Positions 45,215 to 53,222 are shown, counted from the stretch's first letter. The stretch is 64,000 nt of DNA from Paracoccus fistulariae (GCF_028553785.1 NZ_CP067136.1:1240001-1304000), one strand, 5' to 3'. Notes: a model not told the origin generated them from the sequence alone. Made by a program: numbers and translations.

Positions 45215-47131
45215 TCAGCCACCCAGGTCGTCGTCGCCAATCACGGTCGAGCTGAGGTTGCCACCAACCACGGTCATATCGACCGTGTTGTTCAGCACAT
45301 TGGCGCCCATCACGATGCTCTGGTTGAAGGCAGTGGTCTCCAGCAGGGCATCGGCAGATGCGGACGAGGTCCCGGTGACGAAGCCATCATCGCCGTTATT
45401 CGACCCCCAGGAACCGGCATGGGCGTAGCCGCCATCGCCGTTCATGACCTGACCGCCGGCACCGCCATAGCCGCTGTCGGTATTGATACCGTCACCGCCA
45501 TAGGCCGTGCCGCCCGTGGACGAAGCCATCCCGCTGGCGCCACCGCTGGTCATCCCGGTTGCACCACCCGTTCCGGCACCGCCCGTCGCATTGCCGGTGC
45601 CGCTGCCGGTACCATCGGCACTGCCGCCGCCGCCGGCGTTCGTGTAGGCTTGGCTGGACGCCTCGCCCATGCCGTTGCCAGCAGTTGCGTCACCGGCCAT
45701 GCTGGCCGCCGCAGCAAGGGCCGCACCAAGGCCGGTCCCCATGGCACCATCGCCACCGTCACCGCCATCGGCGCCAGCACCGCCCGGACCACCTGCGCCC
45801 GACGTGCCACCATTGCCGCTATCGTTGTTCACCCCGGCGCCCAGCAGGCCGCCAAGACCAAGCGCACCGGACATGCCGCCATCGGCCGAACCCGTGCCGC
45901 CGCCGTCGCCACCGTCGCCGCCATTACCGGCACCGGCGCCGTTGCCGCCATCGCCATGACCCATGGCACCGGCCTTGCCGCCCGCATGGGCGTTGCCACC
46001 GGTGGCATCGCCACCAAGACCCGCGCCAATACCAGCAGACAGACCGGCGGCGTCACCACCGTCAGCCGAACCGCCCAGACCCGCGCCGACACCGATCCCG
46101 GCAGCAATGCCGCCTTCGCCGTCACCGGCCATGGCCTTCGTCCCGCCAGCGCTGCCGCTGTCGGCGCTGCTGCCATAGGCGCTTGCGTCACCGCCATTGG
46201 CATCGGCATGTCCGCCGCCGCCATCAGCGTTAGAGCCGCCACCGCCGCTGCCGCCCTGGCCACCGGCATCAATGCCCTTTTCGGCCGTGGCATGGCCGCC
46301 ACTCACGCTGCCATTCTGGTTGAACGGCCCATCGTTCGAGACATTGGGGTTCTCCAGCGTGTCCTGATCATCCAGATTCCACGCATTCGCCTGAACGACG
46401 GCCGTGTTGTTGTTGCCGTTCAGAGAGTTGTTCAGCACGTTGTCGATATCAAGATCGCGCGTCCCGATCCCGATATCGCCGTCGCGATTGACCAGCATAT
46501 CGCCCATCGTGCCATAGGCATTGTCCAGATCGATATCGGCATAGTCGTTATCGGTCGGCTGCCAGCCGTCGATGCCCAGGTCGACATTCACCGAGGTCGA
46601 CACATCGGTATCGACATTGGTCGAGACGTCGGTGTCGTTGTTCGCGGTGTTGTTGGCCGTGTTATTGGCATCGTTATCGGCGTTGTTGTCGGCATTGTTG
46701 CTGGCCGCATTGTCCGCCGCATTGGACGCGCTGTTGTCAGCAGCGTTGCTGGCGGCATTGCTTGCGGCATTGGCAGCATCATTGTCAGCGCCGTTGTTCG
46801 CGTTGTTGGTCGCATCGTTTTCGTTGGACGATTTATTCTTGGCAGCATTGCCCGCCAGGTTCATCGCACCATTCGCAGCACCGTTCAGCGCACCATTGGC
46901 AGCAGCATTGGCGGCATAGGTTTCCGACGTGCTCGCGCTGTCATTGGTGTTCGAATTGGTGTTGGTGTTGCTTTGCTGCTGGTCCTGATCCTGGTCCTGT
47001 TTGCTCTTCTGACCCTGCTTCTGACCCTGATGCTGATGTTGATCCTGGTCTTGGTCCTGGTCCTGATCCTGGCTCTGATTGGTCTTGCCCATGGGCCAGG
47101 TGAAGAGGTTCATATTACGGCTACCAGCCAT
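45215..47131 (-). CDS. Low-complexity Gln/Asp-Asn/Ala-Gly-rich putative secreted structural protein
   Basis: A 638-residue protein in blocks. Residues 20-54 are alternating Gln with Asp, His and Lys; 55-165 are Asn/Ala/Asp; 165-270 are Asp/Asn-rich and hold a curlin-like stretch NNSLNGNNNTAVVQANAWN then DDQDTL; 275-590 are Gly/Ala/Asp/Ser; the last 40 (IVMGANVLNNTVDMTVVGG ... STVIGDDDLGG) regain normal composition. ATG 47131 follows AGGAGT; the frame is open further upstream without a ribosome site. There is no Sec signal, and the operon encodes a type I exporter, so carboxy-terminal export is inferred. The strand is certain because the opposite frame is Arg/His-rich nonsense. Function unknown. 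Confidence 0.8.
   Translation of the reverse strand: MAGSRNMNLFTWPMGKTNQSQDQDQDQDQDQHQHQGQKQGQKSKQDQDQDQQQSNTNTNSNTNDSASTSETYAANAAANGALNGAANGAMNLAGNAAKNKSSNENDATNNANNGADNDAANAASNAASNAADNSASNAADNAASNNADNNADNDANNTANNTANNDTDVSTNVDTDVSTSVNVDLGIDGWQPTDNDYADIDLDNAYGTMGDMLVNRDGDIGIGTRDLDIDNVLNNSLNGNNNTAVVQANAWNLDDQDTLENPNVSNDGPFNQNGSVSGGHATAEKGIDAGGQGGSGGGGSNADGGGGHADANGGDASAYGSSADSGSAGGTKAMAGDGEGGIAAGIGVGAGLGGSADGGDAAGLSAGIGAGLGGDATGGNAHAGGKAGAMGHGDGGNGAGAGNGGDGGDGGGTGSADGGMSGALGLGGLLGAGVNNDSGNGGTSGAGGPGGAGADGGDGGDGAMGTGLGAALAAAASMAGDATAGNGMGEASSQAYTNAGGGGSADGTGSGTGNATGGAGTGGATGMTSGGASGMASSTGGTAYGGDGINTDSGYGGAGGQVMNGDGGYAHAGSWGSNNGDDGFVTGTSSASADALLETTAFNQSIVMGANVLNNTVDMTVVGGNLSSTVIGDDDLGG
46637..46804 (-). 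repeat. Twelve-base imperfect repeat coding for Asn-Ala-Ala-Ser/Asp units
   Basis: Residues 110-165 of the low-complexity protein are built of four-residue units such as NAAS, NAAD, NNAD and NNTA, encoded by imperfect 12-base repeats with changing third positions. The codon variation suggests old expansion under protein-level selection rather than recent slippage. Confidence 0.6.
46976..47074 (-). repeat. Six-base microsatellite coding for Gln-Asp repeats
   Basis: Variants of a CAGGAC/CAGGAT hexamer on the minus strand run through residues 20-52 of the low-complexity protein (QDQDQDQDQD, then QHQHQGQKQG and QDQDQDQ). Unit length is a multiple of three, so slippage would change length without frameshift. 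Confidence 0.7.
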
Positions 47132-47546
47132 GTCATTTACTCCTGTTGGCAGGCGGGAACGGCCATCTGTTCGCAAGCACGCATGCCGCCTGGTTCCGGT
47201 GGGAGAAGGCAAGACGCTACCGCCGCCGAGCAAATGCTCACCGTGAAGACGGTACGACCGTCGCGGCTTACCCATTTCCGATTGGCCCGCCTCCACCATG
47301 GCAAGGCCACGCATGCCCGGCCTTGATCCGGCACTTGGGCACAGATTAACGATACGCCCTTGATAAGGCGCCCGCATAGCCGGACGAAGGGTTAGAATGG
47401 CGCTGCGCGATGGCACTAGCTGCGGTGGCAGATAGGTTAGTCAGCACAACGCAAAAGTGCATACCAAACCAGAAATTCGGTTTAACCTATTTGGCTAGGT
47501 CTGCACAAAAAGTAAACTATATGGTATTGTTTCTAAAGGACATGCC
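47132..47546. other. Divergent regulatory region of the secretion locus
   Basis: A 415-base stretch without a supported gene, between the low-complexity protein (minus) and the small ORF/LuxR unit (plus). GC content drops sharply after about 47430. ATAGGTTA (47432-47439) is repeated inverted as TAACCTAT (47483-47490), and AAACC (47466-47470) faces GGTTT (47479-47483) within it. These are candidate regulator sites. TTGGCT (47491-47496) and TAAACT (47513-47518) at 16-base spacing could be a plus-strand promoter, but the match is modest. Confidence 0.45.
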
Positions 47547-47726
47547 ATGCCGGTTTTAAAGTTTCGGCAGAACCCCGAAATAGAGCATAAGCATCTTAAT
47601 AACGAAGAAGGTTTGTGTTATATTTTAACGGGGCTTCGACAGAATTTTACATCTAAAGAACAAAGAAACGCACTGCGATTCTTTTTCGGATTAGTTGTGT
47701 GTGAGGGACAGCGGAGATGGAGGTGA
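47547..47726 (+). CDS. Small ORF (59 aa) upstream of the LuxR-type gene
   Basis: An ATG at 47547 follows AAAGGA with six-base spacing and opens 59 codons ending at the TGA 47724-47726, inside the start of the LuxR gene (ten-base overlap). The predicted protein begins MPVLKFRQNPEIEHKHLNN and ends LRFFFGLVVCEGQRRWR; it is basic with one short hydrophobic stretch. Composition is AT-rich like the surrounding DNA. It may be a real small protein, translationally coupled to luxR, or a regulatory upstream ORF. I recognise no family. Confidence 0.45.
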   Translation: MPVLKFRQNPEIEHKHLNNEEGLCYILTGLRQNFTSKEQRNALRFFFGLVVCEGQRRWR

Positions 47727-48412
47727 ATGCTATTTTGAGTAATCCAAACACTGCCCTCAAAGCGCCCGAAACCACGATGCCAGAGATCGTTTTCGTCGGC
47801 CATCAGTGTAACTTTTCCCAGTCGCTGATCACGGCTACAACACAGGAGCTTGGTTACACAGTATCAAAGGTACTGTCATCTTTCAATGATATGTACAAAT
47901 TGATAAGCCAAAAAGGCGGAGATCCGACCGTTCTGGTCATGGATGAGCCGACATTGCGCGATCTTCAGGACAGGGACCGGCAGTTTCTGCTGGAGCTTGG
48001 CGACAATGTCGCGATCGGTCTGGCCTTCGGTTCGGTCGCCTTTGGCGTCGCCTGTTACAATGATCCGGCGTTGCGGACGCGCTCGATCAGCATCTTTCCG
48101 ATCAATGTGCGGCTGGATGTCTGGCTGTCCATTGTCCGGCTGATCTCTCACGGTGGCAGCTATGTCTGCCCCGATGTGATCGCGGAACAGGCGTCCGACA
48201 TGCGGCACGACCCGAATGAAGATATCTGCCTGACGCAGCGACAGATCGACGTGCTGCGCCTGGTTGCCGACGGCCAGCCCAACAAGCGGATCGCAGATCA
48301 GCTTGGCCTGTCGGTTCATACGGTCAAGCTTCATCTGCATAATGCCTGCCTGCGTCTGGGCGCGCGCAACAGGACCGAGGCCGCGATGCGGTTTCGGGCC
48401 AGCAGATTATGA
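47717..48412 (+). CDS. LuxR-family regulator with degenerate receiver domain
   Basis: A 231-residue transcription factor. The carboxy HTH (170-231) is canonical LuxR/GerE: LTQRQIDVLRLVADGQPNKRIADQL then SVHTVKLHLHNACLRLGARNRTEAA. The amino part (22-150) follows the alternation of a receiver (MPEIVFVGH; DPTVLVMDEPTL; AIGLAFG) with an aspartate near 76, but the acidic pair after strand 1 is missing (VFVGHQ), so phosphorylation is doubtful. This layout is like CsgD of E. coli. ATG 47717 has GAGGG upstream; GTG 47723 and ATG 47777 are alternatives. The stop overlaps the next gene by four bases. It is divergent from the secretion operon and its probable regulator. Confidence 0.85.
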   Translation: MEVNAILSNPNTALKAPETTMPEIVFVGHQCNFSQSLITATTQELGYTVSKVLSSFNDMYKLISQKGGDPTVLVMDEPTLRDLQDRDRQFLLELGDNVAIGLAFGSVAFGVACYNDPALRTRSISIFPINVRLDVWLSIVRLISHGGSYVCPDVIAEQASDMRHDPNEDICLTQRQIDVLRLVADGQPNKRIADQLGLSVHTVKLHLHNACLRLGARNRTEAAMRFRASRL

Positions 48413-48930
48413 CAGAGCGATCCACGCATGGCCTTGCCGCACCCTCTGAACAGGATCTGGATGCGGTCATGCTGCGCGTGGGCCGTCTCAACTATACCTG
48501 GAGCAATACCGAAAGCCTGCTGATCCACATGCTTGCGGGTCTGACGGGAATGACCAAGGATGCGGCGGTCGTGGTGTTCCTGTCGGTCACCGCGACCCGC
48601 ACCCGGATCGAGCTTGTCGAAAGGCTGGCAAAGCTGAGCCTGCCCGCAGGCGATCAGCAGACCGAGCTGCTGGACCTGACGTCACGCCTGACCCGGCTGC
48701 AATCGGTACGAAACCGCTATAACCACAGCATCTGGTCATTCGAGGAGGACGGCTCGGTCTCGACGATCCTGATGCGGATCGCGGATCGCCGGGACCGGAT
48801 CCATATGGGCCGCAAGCAGAACCTGGGCGAAAAGGAACTGGCCAAGCTGGACCAGGACCTGCAGACGCTGTCCACGCTGAACCGCGATATGTGGCAGTTC
48901 CTGCAAAGCTACGGCTACCCGATCGGGTAA
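48409..48930 (+). CDS. Helical protein with HEPN-like R-x4-H motif
   Basis: A 173-residue, wholly helical, soluble protein of unknown function. SVRNRYNHSIWS (99-110) contains Arg101, a polar Asn102 and His106, the R-N-x3-H arrangement of HEPN-domain ribonucleases, and it sits between two predicted helices as expected for that fold. The rest (LNYTWSNTESLLIHMLAGL; TRIELVERLAKLSL) also resembles the helices of HEPN-like proteins. Its ATG overlaps the LuxR stop by four bases, so it belongs to the regulator's operon. No partner nucleotidyltransferase (MNT) gene is seen, so it is not a typical toxin pair. Confidence 0.7.
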   Translation: MTERSTHGLAAPSEQDLDAVMLRVGRLNYTWSNTESLLIHMLAGLTGMTKDAAVVVFLSVTATRTRIELVERLAKLSLPAGDQQTELLDLTSRLTRLQSVRNRYNHSIWSFEEDGSVSTILMRIADRRDRIHMGRKQNLGEKELAKLDQDLQTLSTLNRDMWQFLQSYGYPIG

Positions 48931-48940
48931 GCTTTCAGGA

Positions 48941-50014
48941 TCAGGCGCTCAGCGCCTGATCGGTCTGGGACAAACTGTCGTCGCTGTCATCCGGCGCGAT
49001 CATTTCGGCCACCACCTTGGCCAGCGTCACGCTGCCAATGACCTTGCCCGATGCGTCCGCGACATTGGCGCGGCCATATTCGGCATTGGTCATGGTCCGC
49101 GCGGCCTCTTCCAGAATGACATCGGCGGGCAGCGTGACCGGCGATTCCACCGTCACGCCGCGGCGGGTGATGGTGCCCACTTTCAAGACCTTACCACGGC
49201 TGACCTCTCGGACGAAATCGGCGATGTAATCATCCTTGGGACGCAGCACGATCTGTTCGCCGGTGCCTTCCTGCACGATCCTGCCCGCCCGCAGGATCGC
49301 GATACGGTCGCCCAGACGCAGCGCCTCGTCCAGATCATGGGTGATGAAGATGATCGTCTTGCGCAGTTCTTCCTGCAGATCCAGCAGCACCGATTGCATA
49401 TCCATGCGGATCAGCGGGTCCAGCGCCGAGAACGCCTCATCCATCAGCAGGATCTCGGCATCGTTGGTCAATGCGCGGGCAAGGCCCACGCGCTGCTGCA
49501 TACCGCCCGAAAGCTGGTTGGGATAGCTTTCCTCGAACCCTTTCAGCCCGACGCGTTCGATCCAGTAGCGGGCGCGTTCCTTGGCCTGATTGCTGCTGAC
49601 GCCACGAATATTCAGCCCGTAGGTGGTGTTTTCCATCACCGTGCGATGCGGGAAAAGGGCGAATTTCTGAAACACCATCGCGGTTTTCTGACGCCGGAAA
49701 TCCCGCAACTGCTGCTGCGACATCCGCACAACGTCCTGACCGTCGAACATGATTTCACCCACAGTCGGCTCGATCAGGCGATTGATATGGCGGATCAGCG
49801 TCGATTTGCCCGACCCCGAAAGCCCCATCACCACCTGAATGCGACCTGCAGGGATGGTCAGGTTGATATCATCCAGCCCCAGAACGTGATCGTATTTCTC
49901 TTTCAGCTCATCCTTGGTCATCCCGGCCTTGACGTCGGCGACATGGGCCGCGCCGTTCGGGCCGAAAATCTTGTAAAGCCCGCGAATGTCGATGTCGTGA
50001 ATTGCCTCAGCCAT
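48941..50014 (-). CDS. proV: Glycine betaine/proline ABC transporter, ATP-binding protein
   Basis: ATPase of the osmoprotectant importer, 357 residues. Walker A is GLSGSGKST (near 65), signature LSGGMQQRVGLARAL, Walker B ILLMDEAFSALD, and the carboxy part (from about 265) has a CBS-like regulatory region. The amino segment IRGLYKIFGPNGAAHV with a long insert before strand 2 is typical of ProV. ATG 50014 follows TGGAGG; upstream in-frame codons lie inside proW. It overlaps proW by eight bases. Confidence 0.95.
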   Translation of the reverse strand: MAEAIHDIDIRGLYKIFGPNGAAHVADVKAGMTKDELKEKYDHVLGLDDINLTIPAGRIQVVMGLSGSGKSTLIRHINRLIEPTVGEIMFDGQDVVRMSQQQLRDFRRQKTAMVFQKFALFPHRTVMENTTYGLNIRGVSSNQAKERARYWIERVGLKGFEESYPNQLSGGMQQRVGLARALTNDAEILLMDEAFSALDPLIRMDMQSVLLDLQEELRKTIIFITHDLDEALRLGDRIAILRAGRIVQEGTGEQIVLRPKDDYIADFVREVSRGKVLKVGTITRRGVTVESPVTLPADVILEEAARTMTNAEYGRANVADASGKVIGSVTLAKVVAEMIAPDDSDDSLSQTDQALSA

Positions 50015-50891
50015 GGACGGCCTCCAGATGCTTTTGCAGCCGCTTGCCATAGGCCTGGGTCGAGCGGTCGAAGATGATCGCGATGGCCACGATGGCCAGA
50101 CCATTCATGACGCCAAGGGTGAAATACTGGTTGTTGATCGCCTGCAGAACCGGCTGGCCAAGGCCGCGCACCCCGATCATCGAGGCCACCACAACCATGG
50201 CAAGGCTCATCATGATGGTCTGGTTCACCCCCGCCATGATGGTCGGCAGGGCCAGCGGCAATTGCACATCCTTCAGCTTCTGCATGGCCGAAGAGCCAAA
50301 GGCATCGGCCGCCTCCAACACATCCTTGGGCACCTGCCTGATGCCCAGATTGGTGAGCCGGATGATCGGCGGGATCGCATAGATCACCACGGCGATCACA
50401 CCCGGCACCTTGCCAAGGCCAAAGATCATCACGACCGGAATCAGATAAACGAAGCTGGGCATGGTCTGCATCATGTCCAGAATCGGCGTGATGATCGCAT
50501 TTGCCCGGTCCGAGCGCGCCATCAGGATACCAATGGGAATGCCCACCACGATCGCGATCAGCGTACAGACCGCCACCATGGCAATGGTGCGCATGGTATC
50601 CTCCCACATCCCGAACAGACCGATCAGATACAGCGCGATCACGGTGCCAAGAACGATTTTCCAGCTGCGACTAAGCCCCCAGACAATCAGCGCCATCGCC
50701 GCCATGACAAGGATCCAGGGCGTGTCGATCAGAAGATCTTCAATGAATGTCAGCAGGGTCTGGATCGGATGAAACATCTTCTCCAGCGGCTCGCCATAGG
50801 CGCGGGTAAATTCGCGAAAGCCGCCGTCGATGGTGACGCGGATATCGCGAAGATCGCCACGGCTAAGCGAAGGAAAATCGATAAGGTCCAT
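50007..50891 (-). CDS. proW: Glycine betaine/proline ABC transporter, permease
   Basis: Inner-membrane permease of 294 residues with six or seven hydrophobic segments (starting WILVMAAMALIVWGL). The EAA-type loop that meets ProV is seen in EAADAFGSSAMQKLKDVQLPLALP, and GVNQTIMMSLAMVVVASMIG is typical of ProW. A long hydrophilic amino end (about 55 residues) precedes the first helix. Middle gene of proX-proW-proV. Confidence 0.95.
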   Translation of the reverse strand: MDLIDFPSLSRGDLRDIRVTIDGGFREFTRAYGEPLEKMFHPIQTLLTFIEDLLIDTPWILVMAAMALIVWGLSRSWKIVLGTVIALYLIGLFGMWEDTMRTIAMVAVCTLIAIVVGIPIGILMARSDRANAIITPILDMMQTMPSFVYLIPVVMIFGLGKVPGVIAVVIYAIPPIIRLTNLGIRQVPKDVLEAADAFGSSAMQKLKDVQLPLALPTIMAGVNQTIMMSLAMVVVASMIGVRGLGQPVLQAINNQYFTLGVMNGLAIVAIAIIFDRSTQAYGKRLQKHLEAVHG

Positions 50892-50971
50892 CTGTCTTCT
50901 TCATTTCTGTCCGGTGGTTGCGGGAAAGGCCACGACGCGCGCGAAACGCGCCGCAGCCATGTCAGCCGGGC

Positions 50972-51967
50972 TTACAGCGCGTCCTGCACCCGCTTGGCGA
51001 CATCCTCGGACACCCACTCGCCCCAGACTTCGGGATGGTTTTCCAGGAAGTAATAGGCGCCATCCTCATTGGTGGCCTGATTGTCCCCCATCCAGGCCAG
51101 CATGGCGTTCACCGTCTCATTCGACCAGGCACGCTTGCCCAGGTAATCCATTGTCACCGCATTCGCTTCGGCAAATTCCTTGGTCACAGCGGTGAACACG
51201 TCCGAGCGCGGCCACTCGTTCAGCTCGGGCTCGGGGCAGTTATTGACCACGGTGCAGCTGTCCCATGCCTCGCGGTTGTGATCGACGCCCAGTTCCAGGC
51301 GGGTCATCTCGTATTTGCCCAGAATCGCGGTCGGCGCCCAGTAATAGCCCAGCCAGCCCTCGTCACGGTTGAAGGCGCGCGCGATCGAGCCATCAAGGCC
51401 CGCCGCTGAACCAGGATCGATCAATTCGAAACCTTTACCTTCAATATCCATCGCACGCGTTTGATTTTGCGTGATGATCTGGCACGCCCAACCCGAGGGG
51501 CAGCTGAAGAAAGCACCCTTGCTTTCATCCTCTGCTCCCGGGAACAGGTCGGGATGCTGCAGCGCCTCTTCCAGCGTCTTGATGTTGTTTTCTTCCGCCA
51601 GCTTCGTCGGGATCCAGAAGCCCTCGACCCCGCCATCGGACAGGATTTCCGAGGCGATGATGATCCGCCCCTCCTCGACAGCCGCATCCAGCGGGATCTT
51701 CACTGCATTCACCCACAATTCGGGCGCAACATCAGGTTCGGCCTTTTCGTTCATCGAGGTGAAGGTCGGCACCGTATCGCCGGTGATCAGTTCGACATTG
51801 CAGTCATAGCCTTCCTCAAGAATGATCTTGTCCACCCAGGCGGCCAGCCCGGCAGAGGCCCAGTTCATTTCCGCAATGGTCACATCGCCGCAGTCTTCCG
51901 CCGCGAATGCCGCAGGGGCAACAGTCATCAGACCCAAAAGGGCCAAACCGGTCTTGAGAGGTGTCAT
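50972..51967 (-). CDS. proX: Glycine betaine/proline ABC transporter, substrate-binding protein
   Basis: Periplasmic binding protein of 331 residues. The signal peptide is MTPLKTGLALLGLMTVAPAAFA. The mature chain has CGDVTIAEMNWASAGLAAWV, the aromatic residues that cage quaternary amines (in NWAS, GWLGYYWAPT and CPSGWACQ) and a disulfide-rich segment. It is the first gene of the operon, with a fitting promoter about 100 bases upstream and an AAGGAA ribosome site. Confidence 0.94.
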   Translation of the reverse strand: MTPLKTGLALLGLMTVAPAAFAAEDCGDVTIAEMNWASAGLAAWVDKIILEEGYDCNVELITGDTVPTFTSMNEKAEPDVAPELWVNAVKIPLDAAVEEGRIIIASEILSDGGVEGFWIPTKLAEENNIKTLEEALQHPDLFPGAEDESKGAFFSCPSGWACQIITQNQTRAMDIEGKGFELIDPGSAAGLDGSIARAFNRDEGWLGYYWAPTAILGKYEMTRLELGVDHNREAWDSCTVVNNCPEPELNEWPRSDVFTAVTKEFAEANAVTMDYLGKRAWSNETVNAMLAWMGDNQATNEDGAYYFLENHPEVWGEWVSEDVAKRVQDAL

Positions 51968-52062
51968 AGGGGTTCCTTCCGTATCGCAATACGATGATTC
52001 AGCCTCATCTCGGCTCGACGAACCGTCTCTGAGGACGCGCGCCAGTGCGCGGATACCTACAA

Positions 52063-52091
52063 ACCATAGAGGTCAGGTTTTCAGTTGTCAC
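52063..52091 (-). promoter_or_regulatory. Candidate promoter of proXWV
   Basis: On the minus strand GTGACA (complement of 52086-52091) and TATGGT (complement of 52063-52068) are separated by 17 bases. The start would lie about 95 bases upstream of the proX ATG. Confidence 0.5.
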
Positions 52092-52213
52092 ACCTTGACG
52101 GAAAGGTAATTTTTCAAGTTATTGATATTGAATGATTATTTATTTAAACAATGTCCAGAAGTTACGCTTTATCAACTGCAGGGATAAATAAATGCATACA
52201 AGAAAAATCTATA

Positions 52214-52247
52214 TCGGCGGCCAGGAAAGGATCTTCACCGCCGCCGA
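52214..52247 (-). terminator. Intrinsic terminator after gshB
   Basis: TCGGCGGC (52214-52221) and GCCGCCGA (52240-52247) pair perfectly over a loop of 18 bases; on the minus strand they are followed by TATAGATTTTTCTTG. Confidence 0.6.
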
Positions 52248-52274
52248 TCGTCATTCTCACCTCACAAATATCAA

Positions 52275-53222
52275 TCAGCGCGAGGCGAGTTTCCGCTCGA
52301 TCGCGACCCAAATCGCCTCTGCGGCATTTATCCCGTCAAATCGTTCCAATTCCTGAATGCCGGTCGGAGAGGTCACGTTGATTTCGGTCAGCCACCCGTC
52401 AATCACGTCGATCCCGGTGAAGAGCAGCCCCTTTTCCTTCAGAACGGGGGTCAGCCGAGCGCAGATCTCATGCTCGCGCTCAGTCAGCCCGACCTTCTCG
52501 GCCCGGCCACCGACATGCATATTGGACCGGGTTTCACCCTTTTGCGGAACGCGGTTGATGGCACCGACCGGCTCGCCATCGACAAGGATGATACGCTTGT
52601 CGCCCTCGACCACTGCCGACAGATATTTCTGCGCAATCATCGGCTCGCGATTGATCCCCGCAAATGTTTCTAGCAGCGACGAGAGATTCGGATCGCCGGG
52701 CTTCAGATGGAAAACCCCTGCCCCGCCATTGCCGTAAAGCGGCTTGACGATGATCTCTCCATGCTTGGCGCGAAAGTCCCTGAAGGCCGCCGGATCGCGG
52801 GCGATCATCGTGGGCGGCGTCAGATCAGGGAAGTCCAGCACCATCAGCTTTTCCGGACTGTTGCGCACCCAGAACGGGTCATTCACCACCAGCGTATCGG
52901 GATGCACGCGATCCAGAAGATGGGTCGAGGTGACATAGGCCATGTCGAACGGCGGATCCTGCCGCAGCCAGATCACATCGAATTCCGAGAGATCGACCTC
53001 GGCCCAGTCGCCGAAGCTGACATGATTGCCCTCTTCACGCCGCAGCGTGATCGGCCGTCCTTTCGCAATGACCCGCCCTTCATCATAGCGCAAATTATCC
53101 GGCGTATATTGGAACAGACGGTGCCCCCTCGCCTCGGCCTCAAGTCCGATCCGAAAGGTGCTGTCCCCGGTGATCGACACGTTTTCGATCGGGTCCATTT
53201 GCAAAGCAACATACAGGCTCAT
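52275..53222 (-). CDS. gshB: Glutathione synthetase
   Basis: ATP-grasp enzyme joining glycine to gamma-glutamylcysteine, 315 residues. The amino end [21 protein letters not shown] is typical, as are [17 protein letters not shown], the glycine-rich [13 protein letters not shown] loop and the closing [23 protein letters not shown]. An AGGAGAG site precedes ATG 53222. It is downstream of yraN and rsmI on the same strand, a common alphaproteobacterial order. Confidence 0.97.
   Translation of the reverse strand: MSLYVALQMDPIENVSITGDSTFRIGLEAEARGHRLFQYTPDNLRYDEGRVIAKGRPITLRREEGNHVSFGDWAEVDLSEFDVIWLRQDPPFDMAYVTSTHLLDRVHPDTLVVNDPFWVRNSPEKLMVLDFPDLTPPTMIARDPAAFRDFRAKHGEIIVKPLYGNGGAGVFHLKPGDPNLSSLLETFAGINREPMIAQKYLSAVVEGDKRIILVDGEPVGAINRVPQKGETRSNMHVGGRAEKVGLTEREHEICARLTPVLKEKGLLFTGIDVIDGWLTEINVTSPTGIQELERFDGINAAEAIWVAIERKLASR

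Larger units (their letters stand above)
51968..52274. other. Intergenic region proX / gshB
   Basis: A 307-base gap with two functional-looking parts: the proXWV promoter (52063-52091) and the gshB terminator (52214-52247), both on the minus strand. The 52100-52210 stretch is AT-rich and contains no open frame of note. Confidence 0.6.

Noticed and set aside
46637..47074. Possible CRISPR-like array
   Set aside because: The repeats are contiguous, in frame and code for Gln-Asp and Asn-Ala units; there are no unique spacers and no cas genes.
45167..47326. A 719-codon open frame on the plus strand opposite the low-complexity gene
   Set aside because: Its Val/Ile/Ala/Gly/Arg-rich translation is the mirror of the Asn/Ala/Gly repeats; no ribosome site or family similarity. 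The minus frame has AGGAGT before its ATG and fits the secretion operon.
48409..48930. Toxin-antitoxin module based on the HEPN-like protein
   Set aside because: No MNT-type nucleotidyltransferase or other small antitoxin gene is next to it; its partner is the LuxR gene.
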